From Prochlorococcus sp. AG-402-K14 (GTDB lineage Bacteria > Cyanobacteriota > Cyanobacteriia > PCC-6307 > Cyanobiaceae), in assembly GCA_003216815.1 (NCBI GenBank), contig QCIG01000005.1:22737-86736 (forward strand): a stretch of DNA of 64,000 bases. The letters are read 5' to 3'. This document shows positions 20,813 to 30,541 of the stretch, piece by piece. Under the pieces are notes generated by a model that saw only the letters and a program-made list of their open reading frames with translations, ran no database searches and was not told the origin of the DNA. The position numbers and the translations under genes are program-made. Position 1 is the stretch's first letter. Each line of letters opens with the position of its first letter.

Positions 20813-22244
20813 CAGTTATCGAATCTACTTTTATATGTGGTTGCCCTACTGTAACATTTACACTTCCACTTACTGAACCACAAAAACCTGCAGCAAGATC
20901 TAAATCATTAGCACACATAGATATTCTTGGTAAGATCTCCTTCGCTTCTCCAATTAATGTTGCACCTTTAACTGGTTTATCTAGTTGCCCATTTTTTATT
21001 AAATAACCCTCTTCAACCGAAAAATTAAACTGACCTGTTGGGCCAACACTTCCTCCTCCCATAGATTTACAATAAAGACCATTATCAATACTTTCAATTA
21101 AGTTTTCTGGAGAAAAGTTGCCTTGCTTAATGTATGTATTTCTCATTCTACTTGCGGCAGCGAATGAAAAATTTTGCCTTCTTCCACTACCTGTTCTTGG
21201 ATGACCAGTTCTTAATGCACCTGCTCGATCAGATAGAAAAGTTTTTAATATACCATCCTTTATTAGCAAAGTATTTTGAGGTTCCATTCCCTCATCATCC
21301 ATAGATAAAGAGCCAAAGGCATAATTTGAAATGCCTTCATCTACGGCACTTAATGCTGTATGAGCAATTTTTTTATTGACTTTGTCATGAAAAGGGGAGG
21401 TTCCTCTCTCTAATTGGGTTGTTTCCAGAAGATGACCACATGCCTCATGGAAAATTACCCCCCCAAATTTATTAGCTAGAACCACAGGCATTTGGCCCGC
21501 TTCAACATATTCTGCATGGAGCATTTTTTGAGCACTATCATTTAAATCCGAAGCACTTTTTTCAATATCCCATGTCCTTAGGTCTTCTGGATTGCCAGAG
21601 CTACCATATCTCCTTGCAGAGGTAGACCGATTTTTATCTTTAATGGCAATTACATTTAGACCTACAGTCTGATGAAGGCGTATGTCCCTTGCAAAAACTC
21701 CATCAGTAGCTGCAACAAGGACTTCCTGCCAATTCCTTGAATAGCTCGCTCTTCTTACTTGAAGATTTTTATTTTTTGTTGCTAACAATTTAGTGGAATC
21801 GAGCAGTTTAATTGATGATTCGCTTAGGGGTGGAGAGTCATTTAACCAATTTTCTTTTTGAATACCAAAATCATTTAAAACTTTTAAACCTTCAAAATTG
21901 GACATTTTCTGTCTTCCTATCTCAAGTCCAAGCATCCCTAAGGCTTGCGAAAGAGCAAATAAAAGTCCAGCTTTTGATAAATCATTGGTACTTACAAAAC
22001 CATCTTTTTTACCAAGAAAAACTCTAATACCAGCCCCGATACCAAATGAGGGACAGACATTTGAGATATCATCTTGCTCAGCTAAAAGTGATATATTGTC
22101 AGATTTCTCTAAAAAAATTTCTACTAGGTCAGCACCAGCGGATTTACCAAGCGCTAATAATTCTTCAATCTGGGGTCTTAATGTGTCGTCAAAAGTATGA
22201 AATAGTAGATTTTCACTTTGTTTAGTCAATAATGAATTAGTCAA
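20799..22244 (-). CDS. tldD: TldD metalloprotease, catalytic subunit
   Basis: 481 residues with the zinc-binding HExxxH motif visible as FHEACGHLLE (His266, Glu267, His271). Other family blocks are GSLSMDDEGMEPQNTLLIKDG, and GAGRRQNFSF-like sequence read here as GSGRRQNFSF. TldD works with TldE as a peptidase with a narrow tunnel that admits unfolded peptides. It is the first gene of a tight tldD-tldE-fmt run. In other bacteria the pair can take part in maturing ribosomal peptides; nothing in this window encodes such a peptide. Confidence 0.95.
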   Translation of the reverse strand: MTNSLLTKQSENLLFHTFDDTLRPQIEELLALGKSAGADLVEIFLEKSDNISLLAEQDDISNVCPSFGIGAGIRVFLGKKDGFVSTNDLSKAGLLFALSQALGMLGLEIGRQKMSNFEGLKVLNDFGIQKENWLNDSPPLSESSIKLLDSTKLLATKNKNLQVRRASYSRNWQEVLVAATDGVFARDIRLHQTVGLNVIAIKDKNRSTSARRYGSSGNPEDLRTWDIEKSASDLNDSAQKMLHAEYVEAGQMPVVLANKFGGVIFHEACGHLLETTQLERGTSPFHDKVNKKIAHTALSAVDEGISNYAFGSLSMDDEGMEPQNTLLIKDGILKTFLSDRAGALRTGHPRTGSGRRQNFSFAAASRMRNTYIKQGNFSPENLIESIDNGLYCKSMGGGSVGPTGQFNFSVEEGYLIKNGQLDKPVKGATLIGEAKEILPRISMCANDLDLAAGFCGSVSGSVNVTVGQPHIKVDSITVGGR

Positions 22245-22377
22245 TTTCTTTTTTTTATTATTATGGCATTTTGAAGGGATAACTGCGTAGTGCCATATAA
22301 AGAAAATATATTTATTGAATTAACTCAAATAATAAATTGTAAATAAATTTTTATATTTTGCATTAAATAATCGATTA

Positions 22378-22839
22378 TCAATTAGGACCTATCCATTTTT
22401 GACCATTTAATCTTTGAAGTACTCTTGAAATTAATAAGGGTAAAGTTGTCTTCTTTTCATCAATTAGAAATGATTCTACAATGCTTGGATCAGAATTTGA
22501 CTCAGCTAATAATATAGTCTTATCTGATGTTATTACTTCTTTATTGAAACAAAGCCAAAATTTCCTGTCATCTACTAATTGACAAAATACCATCCAACAT
22601 TTTCCTCCTACTACAGGTCTATTCCCATGAATTAATTTAATATGATCTACGCTCGAGCCTTTCGCATGGATAGATTTTGTTAAACCAGGAATAAAATAAT
22701 TAGTAATAAATTCATTAAAAGGCTTATCTTCTAATTTGGGTGGTTTTACTGGTTTGTTTGATATAGATGATTTATCTAGATTAAGTGCTTCATTCTCAGT
22801 ATTTAATTTGTTTTCTGGTGTTGAGTTTTCCATATTCAT
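22378..22839 (-). CDS. DUF2996 family protein
   Basis: 153 residues. The first ~45 are polar and low in complexity. The conserved part contains KPFNEFITNYFIPGLTKSI, GKCWMVFCQLVDDRKFWLCF and SVVESFL-like sequence (SIVESFLIDEKKTTLPLLISRVLQRLNGQKW), which I recognise as the cyanobacterial/plastid DUF2996 family. No membrane helix is seen. The role is not established. Gaps of 133 and 63 bases separate it from its neighbours, all on the minus strand. Confidence 0.75.
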   Translation of the reverse strand: MNMENSTPENKLNTENEALNLDKSSISNKPVKPPKLEDKPFNEFITNYFIPGLTKSIHAKGSSVDHIKLIHGNRPVVGGKCWMVFCQLVDDRKFWLCFNKEVITSDKTILLAESNSDPSIVESFLIDEKKTTLPLLISRVLQRLNGQKWIGPN

Positions 22840-22902
22840 ACCTTAGCAAATCAAATCAAAGTTTTTTAATTATTATTAAATTAAAATAATTTAAATAGAT
22901 TC

Positions 22903-23463
22903 TTACCATTTCAAATAACTGTCATCATCCCAATCATTTGATATCTTTCTAACTTCCTTATTATAGTTTAAGTTGATTTCTTGATTATTGTATAAGTCAT
23001 CTGATACATCAGAGTCATAAGATTCTTCTGTTATTTCATAATTTTGATATTTATTATTTTGAACGACTTCATTTCGATTGTTTTTACCAATTACCCTAAA
23101 ACTCGCATTAATTGTAGGTAATGGCTCATTTATATCTCTTTCAATTAAAATGTTATCAGATTGAATTTGATATCCTTCATCTGAATATTCATTTGCCTTC
23201 TGTTCTTGATACTCCTTGTTATTTTTAAGTGAATTAGTTGGCTTCTTATTATATAAATTACCAAGATTAGTCGTAATAATATAAGAAAGTATAAAGCCAG
23301 AGGCAGTAGAAATAGATAGGTATGTTCCTAGAGCTAATGATGGAGTATCCCAAATAAGAACTCTTAATTTTGTATTTTCCTTTTGATTATTAAAACATAA
23401 AATTATAATTATTAGAACTGTAGATAATATAGGTAGTGATTTAATTAGTTTACTGATTTTCAT
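22903..23463 (-). CDS. LapA-like two-helix membrane protein, polar tail
   Basis: 186 residues. Two hydrophobic helices (about 7-25 and 45-66) are joined by a short loop containing NTKLRVLIWDTPSLALG, the arrangement of the LapA/DUF1049 family. A long polar tail follows, rich in Asn, Glu, Asp and Tyr and without a recognisable domain. Its start overlaps the ubiX stop by 4 bases, so it is probably translated from the ubiX transcript. The family assignment is moderate; the tail is unusual in length for LapA. Confidence 0.6.
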   Translation of the reverse strand: MKISKLIKSLPILSTVLIIIILCFNNQKENTKLRVLIWDTPSLALGTYLSISTASGFILSYIITTNLGNLYNKKPTNSLKNNKEYQEQKANEYSDEGYQIQSDNILIERDINEPLPTINASFRVIGKNNRNEVVQNNKYQNYEITEESYDSDVSDDLYNNQEINLNYNKEVRKISNDWDDDSYLKW

Positions 23464-24068
23464 TTATTTGGACCATCCCATCTTTTTATATTATCTAAAT
23501 TCTCACCAAGAGAATCTAAAAGTCTAACAACTATAAAATCGATGATGTCTTCGATGGTTTTAGGGTTTGTATACCATGCAGGTATTGGTGGAACAATTAT
23601 TGCTCCAGCAGTAGCTATACGCTTGATATTTTCTATATGAATTAAATTAAATGGTGATTCTCTTGGTGATATAACTAATGGCCTGTTTTCCTTTAGATGA
23701 ACATCAGCACATCTTTCAATTAGATCTAATGAGAAACCAGATGCTATCCGACCTAAGGTCCCCATTGAGCATGGAACAATAATCATTCCTTTTGTTTTAT
23801 GACTTCCACTTGCAATATTTGCTGAATGATCATTCCACCTGAAGCAATTTAATTCACCAGATTCAATTTTAAGTTTTCTTCTCCAAAAATTAGATTGAGC
23901 TTTTGGTTCAACCGGAATATTAATTTTGCGTTCACTTTTGGCTACTTCATAGGCACCTTTGCTGAGAATTAAATCAACAGTTTTATGATTTTCTAATAAT
24001 AACTGAACAACTCTCTCTCCCAATTGCATGGCAGAGGCACCTGTAATTGCAATAACTATACTTTTCAT
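23460..24068 (-). CDS. ubiX: flavin prenyltransferase UbiX
   Basis: Makes prenylated FMN, the cofactor of UbiD-type decarboxylases. 202 residues. Visible are the N-terminal IVIAITGASAMQLGERV, the SHKTKGMIIVPCSMGTLGRIASG block and RPLVISPRESPFNLIHIENI, all typical of the family. It begins directly after the stop of the upstream RNB-like gene and overlaps the LapA-like gene by 4 bases. A UbiD partner is not in this window. Confidence 0.95.
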   Translation of the reverse strand: MKSIVIAITGASAMQLGERVVQLLLENHKTVDLILSKGAYEVAKSERKINIPVEPKAQSNFWRRKLKIESGELNCFRWNDHSANIASGSHKTKGMIIVPCSMGTLGRIASGFSLDLIERCADVHLKENRPLVISPRESPFNLIHIENIKRIATAGAIIVPPIPAWYTNPKTIEDIIDFIVVRLLDSLGENLDNIKRWDGPNK

Positions 24069-26381
24069 TTAATTTTTAATATCAGACTTAATATTAGTTT
24101 CATTGTTATTGATTGAGTCAATTGAATTATTATCTTCTGGTTTCACAAGCTCTAAGTCTATTTGATTTTTAAGTATGTCAACTTTAAGTACTCTTACATA
24201 TACTTTTTGTGCAAGTTGATAAGTTTTCTTATTTTTACGTCCAACTAGTAGGTTTTGCCTTGATCTATATTCATACCAATCATCACCCAGTGTACTGACA
24301 TGCACTAAGCCTTCTGCAGTTAGATCTGAGATTTCAGCAAAAAATCCGTAACTTTGGACTCCAGTGATGACAGCCGGTAATTCTTTGCCGATAGTTTTTT
24401 GCGCTTCTCTACATTGTGCAATAGATATAATATTATTTCTAAACAACTTGGATTTTTTTCTAATATCATTTAAATGCTGAATCAATTTTATATTTGAATG
24501 TAAGTCAATTGTTTCTTTTATTTTAGAGGCAAATAATTCCCACTGAATTTTTTTCCAACTATCTTTTTTACCGAGATCTATAGTTTCTTTATTTCTACTG
24601 GAGCTCTTTTTTCTACCATCATTTAAAAGTGTAGTTAATATAAATTGATTAAATATATTCCAATAATTTAATGATGGAATACACCATGGAGATTCTAAAT
24701 TATTATTTTGCATAAGAAAATTATAATCATTATTTTCTTGATAGTGATCAATTTTAAAAAGTTTTAAATTTATTCCAGGGATTATGTGCTTAACTAATTT
24801 CTGAAAAATCTTTTTTTCTTTGCTGGAATCAAATAAACTTATTAATTCAGTTAATGTTACTGAACCATCTATATTTAATGTTATCTCCTTATCTAATGCT
24901 AAGGATGATTTTATTAATTCATTTATAGATGTTGGGTCTATTTCTTCGTGTTCCTTATATATGAAGGGTAATTTAAAACCAATTAAATGTTTAGCCAAAA
25001 TTTTGTTGGATAATCTAACATAAACATCTACAATTGACTGAGGGTCAATGCAATCAAATGTTTGAGACCAACCATGAAAATCACGGCTGGGGAAAGTATT
25101 TTGCAACTCACCTAGTCGTTGTAGGTTTGGTATATCTTCATCCAACTTAATTGTAGCATTATTGTTATTATTAAGTTGTTTAGCTGAATGGATAATATTA
25201 TAAATAACTTCTAGGCTGTCTTTGATTGGTTTGATTGCAATTGGAATGGATTTTGATGTGGCTTTTCTATTATTAATAGCTTTAAGATGTTTCGAGGTGA
25301 TAAGACTTACAGGTTTAATTTTGCTGAGAGTAAACTTCCAGTCAGTTATTTCTCCTTGGCTATTTATATCTATCATTAAACTAATTGCATCACATACCTC
25401 ATTTATTTTAAATTCAGAGGATGACTTGAGTGATTCACTTAAAAATTCAAGCCAATTATTTCCTAAACATATAATCTCACCTTTATTTTTAAGAAATTGA
25501 TCTAATTTACTACCTAAATTTATTCTTTCAGAAATTGTAGGAGAGTGAACCCATATTCTATTTCCTCCTTCGTAGGGTTGAGCAAATAAAGCCGGTAATG
25601 AAGGTGAATTTTGACAATCCCAACTTTTAAATAGCAATGAAGACTGAGATGTTAAGTCCTCTCTACCTTTTGATGCAATTTTTTTAGGAGAAACTTTTGG
25701 AACATAATTACTTGTAGATATTTGATTTTTTGAAAGCAAAATTTCTATATCTCCATCAACACCTGCATTTAATGGAAGTTCCCTAATTATTGAGCCAGAT
25801 GCATTTAATTGAGCAACAGGGTATTTAGTTATTTGTATTTCATAGATATGATCACTTTTGGGGATTTCATTAAAGCTTTTAATATCTTTTTCTATTTCAA
25901 TAATTGCAGGTATCCTATCGTCCAATGGATATGCTCTTAATTTCCCAGTGGATTTATCGGATTCAATTTTGGCCAACAAAACATCATTGTATCTATTTAA
26001 AACACATTTAATTGATCCTTCGGGGGCTCGTCGCCTTAATCCCTCCTTAGTTATCAATACAATTACCGAATCACCATGCCAAGCGTGATTAAGATTAGCC
26101 TCTCGAATATAAATATCATCACCAAGATCTTCTCTAACAACAAAACAATAACCTTTACTGCTACAGCGAACTCTTCCTTTTATAAAATCAGTATTTGTAT
26201 TAATAGAAAGTCTCTCACTTTCATCATACTTAACTAAGCCAAGTTTTGTTAGAGCATTGATTGCTATGAGTAAATTTTCTCTATCTTGCTTTTTTGTAAG
26301 TTTTAATGATTTCTCAAGCTTAACTACTTCCAATCCATCCTCAATATCTAGATTTTCAAGTATCTGTGAAACTGTTGTCAT
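24069..26381 (-). CDS. RNB-fold (RNase II/R, Zam-like) protein with degenerate active site
   Basis: 770 residues with the RNase II/R domain order: an N-terminal helical segment, a cold-shock-like RNA-binding domain (about 65-110, KGRVRCSSKGYCFVVRED), an RNB-like region (about 245-620) and a C-terminal S1 domain (PAVITGVQSYGFFAEISDLTAEG). Where active enzymes carry four clustered aspartates, this protein reads SWDCQNSPSLPALFAQ (253-268), keeping only Asp255. The later arginine-rich motif (TSPIRRYxDL in active enzymes) reads SPWCIPSLNYWN. It is probably not a nuclease of the usual type. I relate it to the cyanobacterial Zam proteins from memory. It lies directly upstream of ubiX. Confidence 0.82.
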   Translation of the reverse strand: MTTVSQILENLDIEDGLEVVKLEKSLKLTKKQDRENLLIAINALTKLGLVKYDESERLSINTNTDFIKGRVRCSSKGYCFVVREDLGDDIYIREANLNHAWHGDSVIVLITKEGLRRRAPEGSIKCVLNRYNDVLLAKIESDKSTGKLRAYPLDDRIPAIIEIEKDIKSFNEIPKSDHIYEIQITKYPVAQLNASGSIIRELPLNAGVDGDIEILLSKNQISTSNYVPKVSPKKIASKGREDLTSQSSLLFKSWDCQNSPSLPALFAQPYEGGNRIWVHSPTISERINLGSKLDQFLKNKGEIICLGNNWLEFLSESLKSSSEFKINEVCDAISLMIDINSQGEITDWKFTLSKIKPVSLITSKHLKAINNRKATSKSIPIAIKPIKDSLEVIYNIIHSAKQLNNNNNATIKLDEDIPNLQRLGELQNTFPSRDFHGWSQTFDCIDPQSIVDVYVRLSNKILAKHLIGFKLPFIYKEHEEIDPTSINELIKSSLALDKEITLNIDGSVTLTELISLFDSSKEKKIFQKLVKHIIPGINLKLFKIDHYQENNDYNFLMQNNNLESPWCIPSLNYWNIFNQFILTTLLNDGRKKSSSRNKETIDLGKKDSWKKIQWELFASKIKETIDLHSNIKLIQHLNDIRKKSKLFRNNIISIAQCREAQKTIGKELPAVITGVQSYGFFAEISDLTAEGLVHVSTLGDDWYEYRSRQNLLVGRKNKKTYQLAQKVYVRVLKVDILKNQIDLELVKPEDNNSIDSINNNETNIKSDIKN

Positions 26382-26468
26382 AGTATTGGTGGCAGGTTGA
26401 TTTGATTAAATTGAATAAAAGTCTTTAAGAATAAAAGACATTTATTTTAGAAAAATCATTTTTGGTTA

Positions 26469-26762
26469 CTAGTTTTCACTAGCAATATCATTTTTGCTTT
26501 TTACTAGAAGGTTAATTCCTATAATTAAGAATACTATTCCAGAAAGCAGTTTGAGTAGGAAGGCGGGGATTAAGTTCGCAATAGAGCCGCCTGCCAATGA
26601 TCCCAAAAGGGTAGCTAAAATGAGAGCTATTGATGAGCCAATAAATACAGCTAATGGTTTATTAGTTGTACTACTTAAAGTTATTGTGGTTAACTGCGTT
26701 TTGTCGCCCATTTCAGCAAGAAAAACAGTGACAAAGGTTGTGAGAAAAAGAGTAAGGAGCAT
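26469..26762 (-). CDS. half-size Gdt1/UPF0016 cation transporter, protein 2
   Basis: 97 residues, about three membrane helices, with the family signature E-x-G-D-K-T visible as LAEMGDKTQLTTITLSS. UPF0016/Gdt1 proteins carry manganese or calcium and usually contain two such domains. Here each domain is a separate gene; the companion lies 16 bases upstream at 26779-27168. The likely role is Mn2+ movement at the thylakoid or plasma membrane, as for the cyanobacterial Mnx exporter, working as a heteromer. That role is inferred from the family. Confidence 0.88.
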   Translation of the reverse strand: MLLTLFLTTFVTVFLAEMGDKTQLTTITLSSTTNKPLAVFIGSSIALILATLLGSLAGGSIANLIPAFLLKLLSGIVFLIIGINLLVKSKNDIASEN

Positions 26763-26778
26763 TTATTTAATTTAAATT

Positions 26779-27168
26779 TTAATCATGAATAAAGTCAATA
26801 AAACCTTGTGATACTAGGTATATTCCCAAACTTAACATAATTATTCCTGAAACCACTGTAAACCTCTGCCTTGGTAAATTATTTGCTATCCATTGCCCAA
26901 TTAGAACACCAAGTAGGCTTGTTGATATTAACGCTAAAGCTGCACTAATAAAGATGATTAATGGTCTACCCGACTGTGCAGAAAGCATTAAGGTCGCAAG
27001 CTGCGTCTTGTCGCCTAGTTCGGCCAGGAAGATTGTACTAAATGTTGTAATTAATATATTTAAAAAAGTATTAGAATCATTTGAGTCACTAGCTTTAAGG
27101 TTGGAATTTGAATTAGGTTGACCCATTATATCCAGGAAAAAGATGCTAACTTGAGTCTTATGTTTCAA
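26779..27168 (-). CDS. half-size Gdt1/UPF0016 cation transporter, protein 1
   Basis: 129 residues with the signature FLAELGDKTQLATLMLSAQSGRP and about three membrane helices. A polar leader of ~35 residues precedes the first helix. The start at 27168 gives a 14-residue extension; an internal ATG at 27126 (MGQPNSN) is an equally good choice. It pairs with the gene 16 bases downstream, and together they make the two-domain Gdt1 transporter found fused in many other organisms. Confidence 0.88.
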   Translation of the reverse strand: MKHKTQVSIFFLDIMGQPNSNSNLKASDSNDSNTFLNILITTFSTIFLAELGDKTQLATLMLSAQSGRPLIIFISAALALISTSLLGVLIGQWIANNLPRQRFTVVSGIIMLSLGIYLVSQGFIDFIHD

Positions 27169-27416
27169 ATCAATTATATCTTATATATAAAACCTCTAAT
27201 TAATCAAGCTATAAATCTAGATCCTACGCAGAGATGTTTTTTCATAATAAGAAATACTTTGTACTACCCCTTAATTTAAAAAACTACATTCATCAGTTAT
27301 AACTATTCAACTTTTACTCATAAAATCATGTAATCTTGCCGTTTGATCAAATTTCTTTAATTATTGCTAACCAATGACTGATAATTTAGTATCATATGCA
27401 GAGTTTTTAAATTAAC

Positions 27417-27500
27417 ATGGGAAACTTATTGCCCCTAGTAGCAGTTTTTCTTGCAGGACCAGCAATCATTGCATTAATCTTCTATAGAAGAGGTGTTTAA
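27417..27500 (+). CDS. psb30: photosystem II small subunit Psb30 (Ycf12)-like
   Basis: 27 residues, one membrane helix: MGNLLPLVAVFLAGPAIIA followed by LIFYRRGV. The GPAIIALIFYRRG ending matches the pattern of Psb30/Ycf12 (a hydrophobic helix with SGPLVIALL followed by a basic end), a low-mass subunit at the edge of the photosystem II core. It is shorter than the ~33 residues I recall elsewhere. A TAGTAT sequence at 27387-27392 could be a -10 box. The gene ends 4 bases before the stop of the convergent recJ. The assignment rests on a very short sequence. Confidence 0.68.
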   Translation: MGNLLPLVAVFLAGPAIIALIFYRRGV

Positions 27501-27504
27501 AAGT

Positions 27505-29394
27505 TTAAGCTGATTTACCAAGAGCAATTTCTGCAAAGGAGAGAATCTTTTTTGCAAAGATTTCTTTTTTATTATTTTTACCAGAAGATTGGAATGATAA
27601 ATCAGAGGAGAGATGATCTCCTTTTGAATTAGTAATTAATACTTCCATGTTGTCAGTTAATTGACATTTATAATATCTATTATGTAACTTTAGATCTACA
27701 ATATCTTTATGCATTTTTATATCAATTAAATTTAACTGAAGCTTATTCATATTATTCCACCTATTAATTTCTATATGAAATGCTATATCAACTAAATCAT
27801 ATTTTTTCAAATCTCTAGAATAGTTCCACATTATTGCATCTATAGATCCATTAGAATCATCTAGCTTCATTTTCATATGATTGCCTTTAAGCTTAAAAAT
27901 CTCAATGACCTTGCATTTTCTTGTCCAAAAAATTGGTGCAGGATTCATTATTCCATATGGTCCAACTAACATTAATTGATTATAGAATTCATCATTAATA
28001 TCTTTAAAATGTAAGTAAGCATCTGGCTTTACAAATTTGTTCAAATCACAGTTATTCATTTCACTTATTGCTATCTTATTTAATCTTGTCATTAGTTCAG
28101 GAATATTTTCTTCTTTTATTGTGAAACCAGCTGCAGCAGAATGACCACCATGAGCTATAAGGATATCATTGCATTTATCTAATGCTAAATTAACTTTCAC
28201 TAAATTATTAGATCTAATAGATCCTCTAAATAACCCATCATTAGCTTCAGAAACAATTGCTGTAGGCAGGTTAAATTTATCAACAACTCTTGCAGCTACA
28301 ATACCAATTATCCCAGGATGCCATTCTCTTTTTGTGAGTACAAGGAACTTTTTATTTTTGTTATATTCGTTTTGTGCAATTTCCATAGCTTCATGCTCAA
28401 CTAAAGCCGTAATTCTTTTCCTCTCTATATTTATTGCAAAACATTGTTTCGTAAGTTCATTTATTGAATTGAGGGATTCATTAGTTAAAAGATCAATTAT
28501 AAGTTTAGGATCACCTATCCTTCCTACAGCGTTTATTAATGGGGCGATTTTATAACCAATATCATCCGATGTGATTTGAACTTTATCAATATCTAGTTTT
28601 TTAATAATTGAAATAATTCCATTATTTTTAGTTGAATTAATTTGAGGTAGACAATCCTTCAGGATTTTCCTGTTAGCCCCTATAAGGGGGGCCATATCAG
28701 CAACTGTTCCAATACAAAATAAGGCATTTGCTGAGGTCTGATCTATATCAAAGTTTAATTTATCACAAATATTAATAGCTAAAATGTAGGCGAGACCAAC
28801 GCCAGCTAAATACTTATATGGAGAATTAGATGGTAATCGTTCAGGATGAATTAATGCAAAAATATCTATATTTTTGTTAGGTATCTTATGATGATCTGTA
28901 ATTATTAGATCAATACCAAGTTCATTAGATTTCTGAATTGCATCAAATGCAGATATTCCATTATCAACAGTAATAATTAGATTTATTTCTTTTAATTTTA
29001 TCTCATTAATCATTTTTATATTTAAACCATAACCATCCTCTTGTCTCGATGGAATAAATGGTATTGCTTCAGCTCCTAATTTATTTAATAATTCAACTAA
29101 AAGAACTGAACTAGTTATCCCATCTGCATCATAATCACCGCAAATTGCGATTTTCTCACTTCTTTTACAAGCTTCTATTATTCTTAATGAAGCCTTTTCC
29201 AGTTCTTTGAAATGATCTTCAGCTTTAGGGAGATCTGATGGGGCTAAGAATTCATTTAATTCATGATTAACATCAATACCTCTTCTACATAAGACTTTCA
29301 GTAATGTGTTATTTATTTCATAATTAGAAATTTGATCATCTTTTATTGGCATTGGTAATAACCATCTTTTGATATGATTATGTATAGTTTTCAA
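27505..29394 (-). CDS. recJ: single-strand-specific 5'-3' exonuclease RecJ
   Basis: 629 residues of the DHH phosphoesterase family. Catalytic motifs are AICGDYDADGITSS (DYDADG at 87-92), VDNG (143-146), and TDHHKIP (DHH at 167-169). The C-terminal DHHA1 domain has HGGHSAAAGFTI. RecJ resects 5' ends in recombination and mismatch repair. It lies tail-to-tail with psb30 and head-to-head, 60 bases apart, with a HAD phosphatase gene. Confidence 0.97.
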   Translation of the reverse strand: MKTIHNHIKRWLLPMPIKDDQISNYEINNTLLKVLCRRGIDVNHELNEFLAPSDLPKAEDHFKELEKASLRIIEACKRSEKIAICGDYDADGITSSVLLVELLNKLGAEAIPFIPSRQEDGYGLNIKMINEIKLKEINLIITVDNGISAFDAIQKSNELGIDLIITDHHKIPNKNIDIFALIHPERLPSNSPYKYLAGVGLAYILAINICDKLNFDIDQTSANALFCIGTVADMAPLIGANRKILKDCLPQINSTKNNGIISIIKKLDIDKVQITSDDIGYKIAPLINAVGRIGDPKLIIDLLTNESLNSINELTKQCFAINIERKRITALVEHEAMEIAQNEYNKNKKFLVLTKREWHPGIIGIVAARVVDKFNLPTAIVSEANDGLFRGSIRSNNLVKVNLALDKCNDILIAHGGHSAAAGFTIKEENIPELMTRLNKIAISEMNNCDLNKFVKPDAYLHFKDINDEFYNQLMLVGPYGIMNPAPIFWTRKCKVIEIFKLKGNHMKMKLDDSNGSIDAIMWNYSRDLKKYDLVDIAFHIEINRWNNMNKLQLNLIDIKMHKDIVDLKLHNRYYKCQLTDNMEVLITNSKGDHLSSDLSFQSSGKNNKKEIFAKKILSFAEIALGKSA

Positions 29395-29454
29395 AAGCTT
29401 ATCCTTGATTAATTAATTATTAATCAGAATTATATTAGATTTAAATTAAATTAC

Positions 29455-30201
29455 ATGCATAAGTTAAAAGCTGTATTTTGGGATGTAGATGGAACAATAG
29501 CCGACACAGAACTTTGTGGGCATAGAGTCGCATTTAATTTGGCATTTAAGGATTTTGGTATCGATTGGTGCTGGAATGAGAACAAATATTTAGAACTTTT
29601 AAAAATATCAGGTGGACTAAATCGAATTATTCATTATCGCAATGAGATAAATAGTCAACTTAAGGATGAATTCTGTTCCAAAATTCAATCAAGAAAACGT
29701 CATCATTACAAACAATTAGTTAAAGCAGGAAAGATCAAGATTAGGAATGGAGTCCTAAGGCTTATTGATGAACTTGCTAGCTTTAATGTAGAACAATATA
29801 TTGTTACGACAAGTGGTAAGGAATCCTTAGAGCCTTTTTTAAATACTTCATTAAAATTGCATCTCAAATATTTTTCTAGAATAATCACCTATGAAGATGT
29901 AAGTAAACATAAACCTTTTCCAGACGCATACAAATTAGCAATAAATTTATCAAAAATTTCAAATGTAAATTGTATTGCTATTGAAGACTCTAAAATAGGT
30001 GTTGAGGCTGCAAAAGCAGCTAATCTCAATTGTCTTTTAACAATTCCACCATGGTCAACTTCGGTAAATAAAATTACTAAACTTGCAAATTCCTGTGTAG
30101 ATAATCTTGGAGACAGCTATAATAAATCTAATGTTATTTATGGTAAACCTTTAAATAGTAAGAATGTTGATTTTAAATATCTAACAAAAATTATTAATTA
30201 A
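29455..30201 (+). CDS. HAD-superfamily hydrolase, CbbY-like
   Basis: 248 residues with all HAD motifs. The nucleophile and acid aspartates are in FWDVDGTIADTE (Asp10, Asp12). Motif II threonine/serine lies in YIVTTSGKE, the lysine in DVSKHKPFPDAY, and the motif III acidic pair in IAIEDSKIGVEAAKAA. The helical cap between motifs I and II is of the CbbY/beta-phosphoglucomutase type. CbbY in photosynthetic organisms degrades xylulose 1,5-bisphosphate, a Rubisco inhibitor; that activity is possible but not shown. It is followed 4 bases later by ycf20. Confidence 0.87.
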   Translation: MHKLKAVFWDVDGTIADTELCGHRVAFNLAFKDFGIDWCWNENKYLELLKISGGLNRIIHYRNEINSQLKDEFCSKIQSRKRHHYKQLVKAGKIKIRNGVLRLIDELASFNVEQYIVTTSGKESLEPFLNTSLKLHLKYFSRIITYEDVSKHKPFPDAYKLAINLSKISNVNCIAIEDSKIGVEAAKAANLNCLLTIPPWSTSVNKITKLANSCVDNLGDSYNKSNVIYGKPLNSKNVDFKYLTKIIN

Positions 30202-30205
30202 TTAA

Positions 30206-30535
30206 ATGCAAAGAACCAGATTTAGAAAATTTTTGAATTCAATGTTATTAATTATAAATCCTATAATATCGGATTCATGGAGTAAAAGAAGCTTAATACT
30301 TCTTTCATTGCTTTCGGGATTTTATTTTACAAATAGCTTAATTTCATTTTTACTTGATAAATCTGTCAATACAATCGTTTTAGCTGCATCATTACTAATA
30401 ATCATGGAGGTTACAATTAGATCAACATTATTAATAAAATTCTCTAAATTAAAAATAATTGTAAATGCTATTAATAATTTCAGAATAGGTTCAACCTACG
30501 CACTAATTCTAGAGGCTTTTAAACTTGGTTCATAA
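30206..30535 (+). CDS. ycf20: Ycf20 (DUF565) membrane protein
   Basis: 109 residues with the Ycf20 pattern: N-terminal QRTRFRKFLNSML, two hydrophobic segments (LILLSLLSGFYFTNSLI and VLAASLLIIMEVTIRS), and the conserved ending IGSTYALILEAFKLGS. Ycf20 occurs in cyanobacteria and plastids. In plants and algae a relative has been linked to energy-dependent quenching, but its mechanism is unclear. It starts 4 bases after the HAD gene, and its stop is 6 bases from the end of the convergent rpmF. Confidence 0.88.
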   Translation: MQRTRFRKFLNSMLLIINPIISDSWSKRSLILLSLLSGFYFTNSLISFLLDKSVNTIVLAASLLIIMEVTIRSTLLIKFSKLKIIVNAINNFRIGSTYALILEAFKLGS

Positions 30536-30541
30536 ATGAGC

